A DNA stretch of 57,699 nt from Bartonella sp. AU16XJBT (GCF_028618665.1 NZ_JAQITF010000011.1:1-57699), one strand, 5' to 3'; counted from the stretch's first letter, positions 48,478-56,328 are shown. The notes: generated by a model from the letters alone, not told the origin. Program-made: numbers and translations.

Positions 48478-48527
48478 AATGAATTCCTTATGGTTAGATG
48501 TTTGTTAATGACACTCTAAAAAAGAGT

Positions 48528-48608
48528 GCCGGGCGCTAACAAACACGGCCATAAGTCCGTCGTTACACTTTCCCCGCAAGGGTATTGTATAGCGTAACCA
48601 CACCCGAC
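48528..48608 (-). ncRNA. C4-type antisense RNA, copy 1
   Basis: 81 nt. The outer stem GTCGGGTG (48608-48601) pairs with CGCCCGGC (48535-48528). An inner hairpin has GTTACGCT/AGTGTAAC with a G-U pair where the other copies have G-C. A second hairpin ACGG/CCGT has loop ACTTATGG, whose CTTATGG (48555-48549) is complementary to CCATAAG (48493-48487) over the antirepressor Shine-Dalgarno. Next to it GTTTGTTA (48544-48537) is complementary to TAACAAAC (48507-48500). This is the architecture of the phage P1/P7 C4 RNA, which silences antirepressor translation. Confidence 0.8.
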
Positions 48609-48614
48609 AATATT

Positions 48615-48644
48615 ATTATACGCATGTAGCATATAATGAGTCAA
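48615..48644 (-). promoter_or_regulatory. Sigma-70 promoter of C4-type RNA copy 1
   Basis: On the minus strand TTGACT (48644-48639), an 18-bp spacer and TATAAT (48620-48615); the outer stem of the RNA begins 7 nt later, at the expected start site. Confidence 0.8.
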
Positions 48645-48782
48645 AGTCTTTAATGTATAGAAGACTGATTATTTCGGTAACCAATCCGCTTATGGTTTAA
48701 GGTGTTCGTTAGGCACCTGATTCGAAAATACACATTGCATAAATAATGTCAAGCAACTTTCTATAATTTTTTGATATTTTTG

Positions 48783-50093
48783 CTAATTGATATCCTCTTT
48801 ATCCATATGGATTACGCCTTCGCCTTCGTCGCATGCGTTTGGTGGGGCGTTTGGATCAAGGGTATCATCTTTGTCTGGTGTTGTGTTTGCAACGTTTCCA
48901 GCCGCATCTTCTTGGGTTTCATCAAAAAGTTCACAATCTATTTTTGTGGTGTAACCACCTGTTTTATCAAGCTTGTGTTTAACGCTTTTGATACGCCATT
49001 CTGCTGGAATATAGGGGCGGAAAGGGGGCTCTTGAACAAGCTTTGCTTCTGCTTGCACAAAGGGATCACCTCCGATATCACATGAGAAAGAAGATTTGCC
49101 ACGCGATGATTTATTGCGATAAGCCGCAATAGCCGCAACAGCTTCTGATTGATTGTGGTAGGTGTATTTGAGTTCATGAAACGGTGCTTGACCAACCTTG
49201 ACTTCCTTTTTTTCACCACTGCGGATATCATGATAGCTTGCGATAACACCGCCTTTTTTCTCTTCTTCTTGCTCTTGATTTTCAGGTGTTTTGGCTTCCG
49301 TCTCTTCTTTAGGCAAATTGGGGGCGTCACTTTCATCCATATGGATAACATCTTCGCTGTCATCAACGTCTTCTGGTTCTCGTGCATCAGCGGCGGCTTT
49401 TTGGTCATCTCCTGCATCTGTTGCTAAGCCATTGGCGGCACCTGCTTCATCGCGTGCACTGTATTTAAAATCCCAAGAGGTACATTGTTTTTCATGGATG
49501 ACAACGACGGGCAGTGTTTCACCGGTAATGGCTTTGCCTTCGCCCCGTTTAGCTAAAACAAGCTTGCCATCAACGGGTTTTGCTACCGCATCATAGTCTT
49601 CTGCAAGGCGTGTGGCAAAAGCCATATCGCTTTCAGAAGTTTGGTCAATGTGACGCACAACAATTTTTGCAAGAGCAGGGTCAACTTTTGCTATATAGCC
49701 ATTGCGCTGTGCTATCTCTTGAATAATATTGCCAAGGGTTTGTTGGTGATAGGATTGGCTTTTGGGTGTTCTATAAGACGTGTTCATAGAGGCGGCGCGT
49801 CCTGTCACGCTTAAACTTTGTGGGGGGCTGCTTACAGAGATTTCATCAATCAGATAGGCGCCCATATCGCGGTTTTTGCCGCCTTCATAGCCAAGTGTTA
49901 CGGAAATGATTGTTCCAATGAGAGGAATATCAAGAAAGCCATTGTCGCACTCACGGGCGCGGTCATCAAGTTCTATGGTGATGCGGTCACTTTTGTCTTC
50001 TGCTTCATCGGTAATTTCAATCGACAAAACATAGTCCATCAGCGTTCTTGTGATGTCCTCTCCATTTGCCATCACTATGCAAAAAGGTTTCAT
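48783..50093 (-). CDS. P2 gpD-like late tail protein
   Basis: 436 residues from ATG 50093, overlapping the upstream gene by 4 nt (ATGA). The N-terminal two-thirds is the GPD/late control D family (KPFCIVMANGEDITRTLMDYVLSIEITDEAEDKSDRITIELDDRA, then the TLGNIIQEIAQRNGYIAKVDPALAKIVV block). D is a hub protein at the tail tip in P2-like phages. A long acidic low-complexity stretch (DAREPEDVDDSEDVIHMDESD...EEEKKG) is inserted near residues 235-285, and the C-terminus has a second acidic tail with a similar VIHMD motif. Last gene of the tail operon. Confidence 0.9.
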   Translation of the reverse strand: MKPFCIVMANGEDITRTLMDYVLSIEITDEAEDKSDRITIELDDRARECDNGFLDIPLIGTIISVTLGYEGGKNRDMGAYLIDEISVSSPPQSLSVTGRAASMNTSYRTPKSQSYHQQTLGNIIQEIAQRNGYIAKVDPALAKIVVRHIDQTSESDMAFATRLAEDYDAVAKPVDGKLVLAKRGEGKAITGETLPVVVIHEKQCTSWDFKYSARDEAGAANGLATDAGDDQKAAADAREPEDVDDSEDVIHMDESDAPNLPKEETEAKTPENQEQEEEKKGGVIASYHDIRSGEKKEVKVGQAPFHELKYTYHNQSEAVAAIAAYRNKSSRGKSSFSCDIGGDPFVQAEAKLVQEPPFRPYIPAEWRIKSVKHKLDKTGGYTTKIDCELFDETQEDAAGNVANTTPDKDDTLDPNAPPNACDEGEGVIHMDKEDIN

Positions 50094-50314
50094 GATTGAC
50101 TGCCCCAAATTCTAATCACCGGTGTGGCTTTAGGATAGGGGAGGGTTGGCAAAACGATTGTGATGCCTGCTTTTAAAATGGGTCCATAGTCTGCAAGACC
50201 AAAATTTGCTGCATAGACGCGTTCAACAGCAAGAGCTTGTTGACCCTTGGCATAATATCTCCAGCAAATGGCATCAACCATATCGCCTTCTTTTGTCACG
50301 TAAAGATCACTCAT
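50090..50314 (-). CDS. P2 gpX-like tail protein (LysM-like)
   Basis: 74 residues: SDLYVTKEGDMVDAICWRYYAKGQQALAVERVYAANFGLADYGPILKAGITIVLP is the tail protein X/LysM pattern. It overlaps both neighbours by 4 nt. In P2 it is required for tail assembly. Confidence 0.92.
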   Translation of the reverse strand: MSDLYVTKEGDMVDAICWRYYAKGQQALAVERVYAANFGLADYGPILKAGITIVLPTLPYPKATPVIRIWGSQS

Positions 50315-50691
50315 AGCTCTTCACCATATTCTCTCAATTTTATTGTAAATTCTTGTTTTTTGGGGGAGCCGTTTTGGTGAAAAATGCTTTGTTTTTCCTC
50401 TACGGAAAGAATGACAAACTTGCCTAAAATCTTGCCTTGACCCGTCACAAGGATATGAGGACCATTATGCGCCATTTGTCGCAAATATTCGATTTGTCCG
50501 TGACCGCCTTTAAAATCTGGATAGATCACACCGGTTAAAGAAAATTCCGCATTTGCAAAGGCAGGCAATTGAAGTGCTGCTTTGCGCCCCAATCGCCCTT
50601 GTTCAACCCATGGAATGCCATAAGACATATCAAGGGTTTGATAGGCTGCCGTTTCAATGGAAAAGATAAAACCACCCAAAGCTAACATCAT
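50311..50691 (-). CDS. P2 gpU-like tail completion protein
   Basis: 126 residues. MLALGGFIFSIETAAYQTLDMSYGIPWVEQGRLGRKAALQLPAFANAEFSLTGVIYPDFKGG is characteristic of the GPU family, followed by GKILGKFVILSVEEKQSIFHQNGSPKKQEFTIKLREYG. It overlaps the X gene by 4 nt and follows the tape measure gene after 5 bp. Confidence 0.93.
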   Translation of the reverse strand: MMLALGGFIFSIETAAYQTLDMSYGIPWVEQGRLGRKAALQLPAFANAEFSLTGVIYPDFKGGHGQIEYLRQMAHNGPHILVTGQGKILGKFVILSVEEKQSIFHQNGSPKKQEFTIKLREYGEEL

Positions 50692-50696
50692 GATGT

Positions 50697-52997
50697 TTAA
50701 TCCGAAAGGCTAGAGGCTATAGCCAAGCGTTGCTGTTTGGCATAGCGTTCAAGGGCTTGATTGACGGCGTTTCTGATTTCATCTTTAAGACCATTGGGGA
50801 CGGAAATATTTAAATTTGAAATCATCACGCGGGCATCTACTTCTACCGGCTTATGAACGGTAATGGGCTTGGGAGCTTTGAGGGAACCCACTTTTGCATT
50901 TGGAGCTTCCATATGCCTTGTTTCAACGCCCCCTGTATTAAAACCACTCTTGCGTTTTTCAGGGGGGGTATTTGTAACCACAGCTGTATCGAGCATTTTT
51001 TTTGCCCGTGTATTGGTTTCTTCGGTAAAGGTTTTAATGGTCTCCGTTGAAGTTTTGTTGATTGAAACATTAAACCCTAACTTTTCTTTCATCCAGTTTG
51101 GCATCCAATTGGTTAATTTATGCATCATGCCGCTCAACCAGTCAGACAGAGCGTTCCATTTGCTTTTGATGCCATCCCAAAGCCCATTAATAAGATTGGA
51201 GCCTACTTCCATTAAATCGACACCGAACAGCCATTCAATGAGTTCATTGATTTTTTTCGAAATCCAAGAGAGTGGTGAAAAGTTTTTAAAGAGCGCCAAG
51301 AGGTTATTAAAAACATTACTACATAAGCTTGCAAAAGAATCCCATAGCTTGCTTATAAAGCTTATGACTGTGTCCCAATTTTTGTAGAGCAGATATCCGG
51401 CAGCAACAAGAGCTGCAATGCCGCCAATAATCCAGCCAATAGGTGTGGTCATGATAGCAACACCAAGCGATATAAAAGCAGAACTAACGGCAGTTATTGC
51501 TGAAATCAGTGTACCTACAAGAGTTAAGGCAAAACTGGCAACTGCGGAAGCAGCTGAGGCTAATGCTAAAAGCAGTGATCTTCCCAGAGTTGCGGAAAAT
51601 CTAATAAAAGCTTTATCTGCTGTGATTATTTTTGAGAGCAGGGATTTTCCAAGGTTTACAGCCAGACCGGTAATTTTAGCACCAACAGAATTGAAGGCCG
51701 CAAGCACTGGTCCTGAAAGAGCGAAAGCAAGCCTGATAAAAACTGCGCTTACTATGGCTAGTGATGTAAGCAGCCAGCCATTGATTTTGTCCCAATTTTT
51801 GTAGAGTAAATATCCGGCAGCAACAAGAGCTGCAATACCACCAATGATCCAGCCTATGGGGGTTGTCATAATTGTGATACCAAGGCTAACAAATGCGGCT
51901 CCCACGGCTGCTAATGCGGCAATGAGTGGACCAAAAATGAAGGAACCAAGAGCTACAAGCCCCACCTTGAAAAGAGTTATTTCACCAATTAGAGGCTCTA
52001 GCCATTGGAACCAGCCTTTAATCCTCTCTGTAAGATCACTGATACCCTTTCTTAAATCAGAGGTAGGATTAAGCAAATCTTGCAAGACTTTTCTTAAGGT
52101 TTTCGCCCAGCTCGCAACGGTTGTTTGAATGAGGTCACGGTTTTCATCAATCAACTTTGAAAAACCGTCAACCATATCATTGATCACGGGCATGAAACGT
52201 GCACCAATAAAGCTCGCGATACCCCCTATTTTTTTCTTAAAGGCACCAAGCTTGTCACTTAAATCTGCGGCATAGCGTGCGACATCAGCACCTATCAGCC
52301 ATTTTCCTTTTCTCGCCTTTGCAAACAGCTCTTTGATGGGCGCCATGCCTTGTGAGAGCATGGATGCCATCTCTTTACCATCTCCACCAAACAGTAAGGC
52401 AGCAATGTGCTGTCTTTGTGCTTGATTTTTCATCTTACTCATCTTGTCGGTAATTTCTTCCAACAAGACAGAAGTGGATTTGAGTTTTCCAGAAGTGTTT
52501 TTGACAGAAATGCCAAGCGCTTCAAAGCCCATCATGCCTCTTTTTTGTCCAGCATAGGCTTGTGCCGAACGCCTATTTAAAACCGCTAAGGATTGTTGAA
52601 AGAGTTCGGCGGAAGTGCCTGAATTATCGGCTGCATCACCCCATAATTGAAGTGATGCAACACTCATATTTAAATGGCGTGATGCGTGATAAAGACTATC
52701 CCCCAGATGCATGGTTTTCATGGTGAGGGCAGTTACACTTGCCACAAGCCCCCCACCAGCAAGCCCTAAAACACCGGTAAAGACCGAAGCACGACTTGCT
52801 GCTGTGCTAAGAGCACCTTGAACACCATGAAGACTTTTTGTCATGTTTTGTACAGCAGCAGAAAAGCGCGGAATACCCAAACTATGTGAGAGTGTTTTTG
52901 AAAGTGTATCGAATTTCTTTTGTATACGTTTAAGAGGCGTGGTGAGTTCGTCTTCAAGTGACAATTTCACCTTTGCATCAGCAACTTTTTCACTCAT
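50697..52997 (-). CDS. Phage tail tape measure protein (gpT-like)
   Basis: 766 residues. The N-terminal part is helical (VKLSLEDELTTPLKRIQKKFDTLSKTLSHSL), followed by the conserved TMP core (LYHASRHLNMSVASLQLWGDAADNSGTSAELFQQSLAVL). A block of hydrophobic segments lies at about residues 350-540 and includes an internal duplication (SLGITIMTTPIGWIIGGIAALVAAGYLLYKNWD and SLGVAIMTTPIGWIIGGIAALVAAGYLLYKNWD). It sets tail length and may form a channel at infection. ATG 52997 overlaps the E' stop (ATGA). Confidence 0.92.
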   Translation of the reverse strand: MSEKVADAKVKLSLEDELTTPLKRIQKKFDTLSKTLSHSLGIPRFSAAVQNMTKSLHGVQGALSTAASRASVFTGVLGLAGGGLVASVTALTMKTMHLGDSLYHASRHLNMSVASLQLWGDAADNSGTSAELFQQSLAVLNRRSAQAYAGQKRGMMGFEALGISVKNTSGKLKSTSVLLEEITDKMSKMKNQAQRQHIAALLFGGDGKEMASMLSQGMAPIKELFAKARKGKWLIGADVARYAADLSDKLGAFKKKIGGIASFIGARFMPVINDMVDGFSKLIDENRDLIQTTVASWAKTLRKVLQDLLNPTSDLRKGISDLTERIKGWFQWLEPLIGEITLFKVGLVALGSFIFGPLIAALAAVGAAFVSLGITIMTTPIGWIIGGIAALVAAGYLLYKNWDKINGWLLTSLAIVSAVFIRLAFALSGPVLAAFNSVGAKITGLAVNLGKSLLSKIITADKAFIRFSATLGRSLLLALASAASAVASFALTLVGTLISAITAVSSAFISLGVAIMTTPIGWIIGGIAALVAAGYLLYKNWDTVISFISKLWDSFASLCSNVFNNLLALFKNFSPLSWISKKINELIEWLFGVDLMEVGSNLINGLWDGIKSKWNALSDWLSGMMHKLTNWMPNWMKEKLGFNVSINKTSTETIKTFTEETNTRAKKMLDTAVVTNTPPEKRKSGFNTGGVETRHMEAPNAKVGSLKAPKPITVHKPVEVDARVMISNLNISVPNGLKDEIRNAVNQALERYAKQQRLAIASSLSD

Positions 52998-53391
52998 TTT
53001 GTCTTATACCTTTCTGCTGCTTGTTTTCGCCAGAATATGAGTTCTTGTGGTTCCATTTCCATCATCTCTGAAAGGGACCAATGGAACACAATGGCGATAT
53101 CGGCTATGAGTTTTGCGGCGGTTTCCCAGTCGAGGTATCCCGCCGTTTGATAAAAGACTCCAAGATCTCTCCAATGCTTGACAAATCATTGATATCAAGT
53201 TCACTAATAGCCTCATGCGGCCATCCAGAAAGGCGTGCGATCATAGCGATTGTCTGCTCTATACCTTCTTTTTTGTCGATTGCTTGCAAATCTTTTGTTT
53301 TGGGGCGCTGTAAGGTAATTGTGGTGTGCTCTTTTCCTTCAAAGGCAATGGGTATCAATAATTTATGTGTAATGCTTGTTTGGACGGTCAT
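52994..53391 (-). CDS. Tail assembly protein gpE+E', -1 frameshift product
   Basis: The -1 frame relative to gpE is open from about 53155 to TGA 52996-52994 and has no start codon of its own. It encodes GYLDWETAAKLIADIAIVFHWSLSEMMEMEPQELIFWRKQAAERYKTK, typical of P2 gpE'. A -1 shift at UCU-UUU-AUC (53157-53149), where tRNA-Phe can re-pair on UUU, gives a 132-residue fusion, close to P2 E+E'. The shift must happen before the gpE stop and after a TGA in the E' frame about 50 nt upstream of the proposed site. The slippery site is proposed, not proven. Confidence 0.7.
53104..53391 (-). CDS. Tail assembly protein gpE
   Basis: 95 residues. ITHKLLIPIAFEGKEHTTITLQRPKTKDLQAIDKKEGIEQTIAMIARLSGWPHEAISELDINDLSSIGEILESFI matches the phage tail assembly chaperone family (gpE of P2, gp41 of Mu). 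It lies between the tube gene and the tape measure gene, 2 bp from the tube stop. It is probably a tape-measure chaperone together with E+E'. Confidence 0.88.
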   Translation of the reverse strand: MTVQTSITHKLLIPIAFEGKEHTTITLQRPKTKDLQAIDKKEGIEQTIAMIARLSGWPHEAISELDINDLSSIGEILESFIKRRDTSTGKPPQNS

Positions 53392-53393
53392 TT

Positions 53394-53900
53394 TTATAAT
53401 CCTATGTTTTCTCTGTGGTCTGCGAGTTGATTGACGCCATTGAATTTTCTGATGAGGTTGAGGACGTCTATCTCAACAATTTCAACGTCTTTCTGGACAT
53501 ATTTGAAATATTGCAATGTGAATGTTGCTGTAGAAGTTGCTTTGCCTCCCGGTTGCCATTCTGCCATTTCAAAGCCTTTGCAAAGTCCTCTCATGGTAAT
53601 AACAACACCTTCTGCGGGTGTGCCTTGTGCTTGCATTGAACTGCGCAATGAGATGTCGACATCGGTGCGTCCCAACAGCGCCATTAATTCTGGTGAACAA
53701 TCAGAAATGGTCATGCTCAGCGTGAGGGTTTCAAGACCAAGATCAACCTCAATGGAGCTATCCATGCCACCGCCGCGATAACTCTCAACGACCAAACTCA
53801 AATTCGGTAGGGTGACACTTTCACATTTTGCTTGATAGGGAATGCCGTCAACAAAAATGTTAAAATATTTCAAAACTCTTGGTAATACAGGGACTGTCAT
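53394..53900 (-). CDS. Phage major tail tube protein (gpFII-like)
   Basis: 168 residues, standard length for FII. VPVLPRVLKYFNIFVDGIPYQAKCESVTLPNLSLVVESYRGGGMDSSIEVDLGLETLTLSMTISDCSPELMALLGR is the family core. It polymerises inside the contractile sheath. Its ATG overlaps the sheath stop by one base (TAATG). Confidence 0.95.
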   Translation of the reverse strand: MTVPVLPRVLKYFNIFVDGIPYQAKCESVTLPNLSLVVESYRGGGMDSSIEVDLGLETLTLSMTISDCSPELMALLGRTDVDISLRSSMQAQGTPAEGVVITMRGLCKGFEMAEWQPGGKATSTATFTLQYFKYVQKDVEIVEIDVLNLIRKFNGVNQLADHRENIGL

Positions 53901-55111
53901 TAAAAGATCTCCTCTAGGTAATCATTGATGATTTGTGAACGGAACGTGATGTGTTCTGCGGGTGTTGTGGGCGTGAATTCCACATTGAAATAGACTCTGC
54001 CGCTTTCAATGGCGCTTGCTGTATTAAGCTCTAGATCAGGTGTACAACGCCCACCAAGAATAGCGCCTTGTGCTTTCAAATCACGCAAATAGGCATTAAC
54101 GCTTTCACTGACATCATGCATGTAGGTTTTTTTGATATTGCGGTCGACAGCCCATAGGTGTCCGCGCAAAATAGCATCATTGATCATATCTGCGGTGCGC
54201 ACCACGGATAAAAAAGCAAACTTTGTATCGCTTGAGAGTGTGCGATTTCCCCAAAGGCGATAGCCATTTTCGCGAATGATTGTTGTGATGTTTTGTTCGT
54301 TGAGAAGGTTGGCACGGCTTGATCTGTCACCAATGGAAAAATCAATGGGGCGCGCAGTTCCCACAATTCCATTGATCACTTTATTAGAAGGGGAATGCCA
54401 AAAGCCATGAGTAAAATCATTTTTGGCAATGACGCCAGCAACCGCTGCACTTGCGGGCTGTTCTATGATCTTTCCATCACGATTTACCTTTACAAACGGG
54501 TCAGTGAGAATAGCGCGTTTTGAATCAAAATCCTTTGCTGTGCTAAGGGCTGCTTCATCTGTTGTGTTTGGAGCATCAAGCACCACAATAGCGCGCAAAC
54601 GCTCTGCAATGCCAATCAGTTCTGCTGCGACGGGGTTGGCAGTCGCATCAGTTCCGTTCTCTTCAATACCCACACTGGAAGGGCGCTGATGTGTAAAGCC
54701 TGGCGCAATCAGAATACGTGGTGTTTGTCCTAAAACAGATTGTGCTCCAATGAAAGCATGAACACCTTCATAAGCGCCATTTGCATTTACACCACCTAGA
54801 ATATTGGTGAGTGTCGCATTTTCGTTGTCACCTTCTTGCACACGGATGACAACGACAATTGCGCCTACTTGCTTGAAAATAAGATCAAGGGCATTGGGTA
54901 ATGTACCTTGACGCTTACCAGTTTTATCGAGTTTTGCGGCTTGTGAAAGAGAGCCCGCTACCAAAACCGGTGTGTTGAGGGGGAATGCTTGTTCATCGGC
55001 ATCGGGTGCTGTGCCAACAATCCCGATAACGGCAGACTGAACCGCACGAAGGGAGCGGGTGCCGTCGTCAACTTCAACGACTTCAACACCGTGTAAAAAA
55101 CCTGTTGCCAT
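53900..55111 (-). CDS. Phage contractile tail sheath protein (gpFI-like)
   Basis: 403 residues with AAGGAGTATAAA before ATG 55111. FLHGVEVVEVDDGTRSLRAVQSAVIGIVGTAPDADEQAFPLNTPVLV opens the P2 FI sheath family; the core includes GFWHSPSNKVINGIVGTARPIDF and YRLWGNRTLSSDTKFAFLSVVRTADMI, and the C-terminal VYFNVEFTPTTPAEHITFRSQIIN ends it. First gene of the operon, directly divergent from an antirepressor leader. The genes that precede FI in P2 (baseplate, fibres) are absent. Confidence 0.95.
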   Translation of the reverse strand: MATGFLHGVEVVEVDDGTRSLRAVQSAVIGIVGTAPDADEQAFPLNTPVLVAGSLSQAAKLDKTGKRQGTLPNALDLIFKQVGAIVVVIRVQEGDNENATLTNILGGVNANGAYEGVHAFIGAQSVLGQTPRILIAPGFTHQRPSSVGIEENGTDATANPVAAELIGIAERLRAIVVLDAPNTTDEAALSTAKDFDSKRAILTDPFVKVNRDGKIIEQPASAAVAGVIAKNDFTHGFWHSPSNKVINGIVGTARPIDFSIGDRSSRANLLNEQNITTIIRENGYRLWGNRTLSSDTKFAFLSVVRTADMINDAILRGHLWAVDRNIKKTYMHDVSESVNAYLRDLKAQGAILGGRCTPDLELNTASAIESGRVYFNVEFTPTTPAEHITFRSQIINDYLEEIF

Positions 55112-55333
55112 TTTATACTCCTTTGAAATATTGGCTAGAAATGAATGGGAAAATGAAGGGGATGATTGCTGTGTTTTAGGCGTCCAGCATTTATAGATGA
55201 AATTAACAAAAATATAGAAAGGTGCTTGACATTATTTATGCAATGTCTATTGTCGAATCAGGTGCCTAAGAAACACCTTAAATCGATAGCGGATAGATTG
55301 CCGACACAATCTCTTCTCCGCACATTAAAGACT

Positions 55334-55363
55334 TTGACTCATTATATGCTACATGCATATAAT
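55334..55363 (+). promoter_or_regulatory. Sigma-70 promoter of C4-type RNA copy 2
   Basis: TTGACT 55334-55339, 18-bp spacer, TATAAT 55358-55363; predicted start near 55370, the first base of the RNA outer stem. Confidence 0.8.
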
Positions 55364-55369
55364 AGATTT

Positions 55370-55452
55370 GTCGGGTGTAGTTACGCTATAAAATACCCTG
55401 TTATGGGAAAAGCGTGACGACGGACTATGCACCGTGTTTTTGAGCACCCGGC
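55370..55452 (+). ncRNA. C4-type antisense RNA, copy 2
   Basis: 83 nt with outer stem GTCGGGTG/CACCCGGC, inner hairpin GTTACGCT/AGCGTGAC and a second hairpin ACGG/CCGT with loop ACTATGCA. The loop 7-mer CTATGCA (55425-55431) is exactly complementary to TGCATAG (55487-55493) at the antirepressor Shine-Dalgarno, and GTTTTTGA (55436-55443) to TCAAAAAC (55472-55479). Same fold as copies 1 and 3 with a different seed. Confidence 0.8.
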
Positions 55453-55502
55453 ACTTTTCATTGAGTGTCAATCAAAAACGTCTAACTGCATAGGAATTCA
55501 TT

Positions 55503-56078
55503 ATGAATACTCTTATAGAAATTAGAGAACAGGTTATTGATCAGGAAACTGTTCAAACTGTTAACGCGCGTGATTTACATGCGTTTTTGGAAATAAAGTC
55601 TGAATTTAGAAATTGGATTAAAAATCGCATTAAAGAATGTAAGTTTCTCGAAAATATAAACTTTATAACGCTTACTAAAAATTTAGTAAGCGGTGGAAAG
55701 GTAAAAGAATACCACATTACGTTAGACATGGCTAAACATCTTTCAATGATAGAGCGTAATGATAAAGGGCATGAAGCACGTCAATACTTTATCAAATGTG
55801 AACGGCTTTTGAAACAAGTAGTGACACCACAAGTTGACTACTCCAAACCGGAAGCATTGCTTGGTGTTTTGAATCACTTACAAAGTCAAATAGAGCAGAA
55901 AGATCATATTATTTCTGAATTAGCACCAAAAGCAAAAGCTTTGGAAGGCTTAAAACGCTCTGATGGTTTGTTCGGTCTTATTGAAGCAGCAAAGATGCTT
56001 GAAGTACGACCAAAAGATTTAACGGATTATTTTTATAAAAATATTACATTGCCACTTGACAATGTAGCAACAATATGA
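55503..56078 (+). CDS. Truncated phage antirepressor with AntA/AntB domain (copy 2)
   Basis: 191 residues from ATG 55503, TAGGA upstream. Complete AntA/AntB domain (LIEIREQVIDQETVQTVNARDLHAFLEIKSEFRNWIKNRIKECKFLENINFI...LDMAKHLSMIERNDKGHEARQYFIKCERLLKQ), linker, and the beginning of KilAC (FGLIEAAKMLEVRPKDLTDYF). The frame then diverges to YKNITLPLDNVATI and stops, losing about 60 residues. The next leader starts at once, so a recombination between repeated modules probably cut it. Confidence 0.82.
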   Translation: MNTLIEIREQVIDQETVQTVNARDLHAFLEIKSEFRNWIKNRIKECKFLENINFITLTKNLVSGGKVKEYHITLDMAKHLSMIERNDKGHEARQYFIKCERLLKQVVTPQVDYSKPEALLGVLNHLQSQIEQKDHIISELAPKAKALEGLKRSDGLFGLIEAAKMLEVRPKDLTDYFYKNITLPLDNVATI

Positions 56079-56163
56079 ATAATCGAATCAGGTGCCTCAA
56101 AAACACCTTAAATACCAAGCGGACGAGCTACCGAGATAGTTTATTTTCCGCACATTAAAGGCT

Positions 56164-56193
56164 TTGACTCATTGTATGTTACACGCATATAAT
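56164..56193 (+). promoter_or_regulatory. Sigma-70 promoter of C4-type RNA copy 3
   Basis: TTGACT 56164-56169, 18-bp spacer, TATAAT 56188-56193; predicted start near 56200, at the RNA outer stem. Confidence 0.8.
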
Positions 56194-56199
56194 GACCTC

Positions 56200-56280
56200 G
56201 TCGGGTGTGGTTACGCTATACAATACTCTTACGGGAAAAGCGTAACGACGGACTTGGTACCGTGTTTTTGAGCGCCCGGC
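56200..56280 (+). ncRNA. C4-type antisense RNA, copy 3
   Basis: 81 nt with outer stem GTCGGGTG (56200-56207)/CGCCCGGC (56273-56280), inner hairpin GTTACGCT/AGCGTAAC (56210-56217/56239-56246) and a second hairpin ACGG/CCGT with loop ACTTGGTA. CTTGGTA (56253-56259) is exactly complementary to TACCAAG (56314-56320), which overlaps the AAGGAG Shine-Dalgarno. GTTTTTGA (56264-56271) matches TCAAAAAC (56300-56307). Confidence 0.82.
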
Positions 56281-56328
56281 ACTCTTCATTGAGTGTCAAT
56301 CAAAAACGTCTATTACCAAGGAGTTCAC

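Larger units (their letters stand above)
48478..48782. other. C4-type leader region of antirepressor copy 1
   Basis: Between the D-like tail gene and the antirepressor start. It contains, in order on the minus strand, a TTGACA-like promoter with partial palindrome (GACATT...AATGTG), the conserved AGGTG/CACCT hairpin, a sigma-70 promoter, the C4-type RNA and the paired target at the Shine-Dalgarno. Confidence 0.7.
55112..55502. other. Divergent region between the tail operon and antirepressor copy 2
   Basis: Contains the tail operon Shine-Dalgarno on the left and, on the right, a TTGACA promoter with palindrome GACATT...AATGTC (about 55227-55247), the AGGTG/CACCT hairpin, the sigma-70 promoter and the C4-type RNA. 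The 83-codon frame at 55166-55417 overlaps these elements and is not a gene. Confidence 0.7.

Noticed and set aside
53004..53216. 70-codon frame across the gpE/tape measure junction
   Set aside because: The -1 frame encodes a clear E' sequence over the same bases; this frame has no homology pattern.
55166..55417. 83-codon frame upstream of antirepressor copy 2
   Set aside because: It overlaps the promoter and C4-type RNA, and the frame is not kept in the other two leaders.
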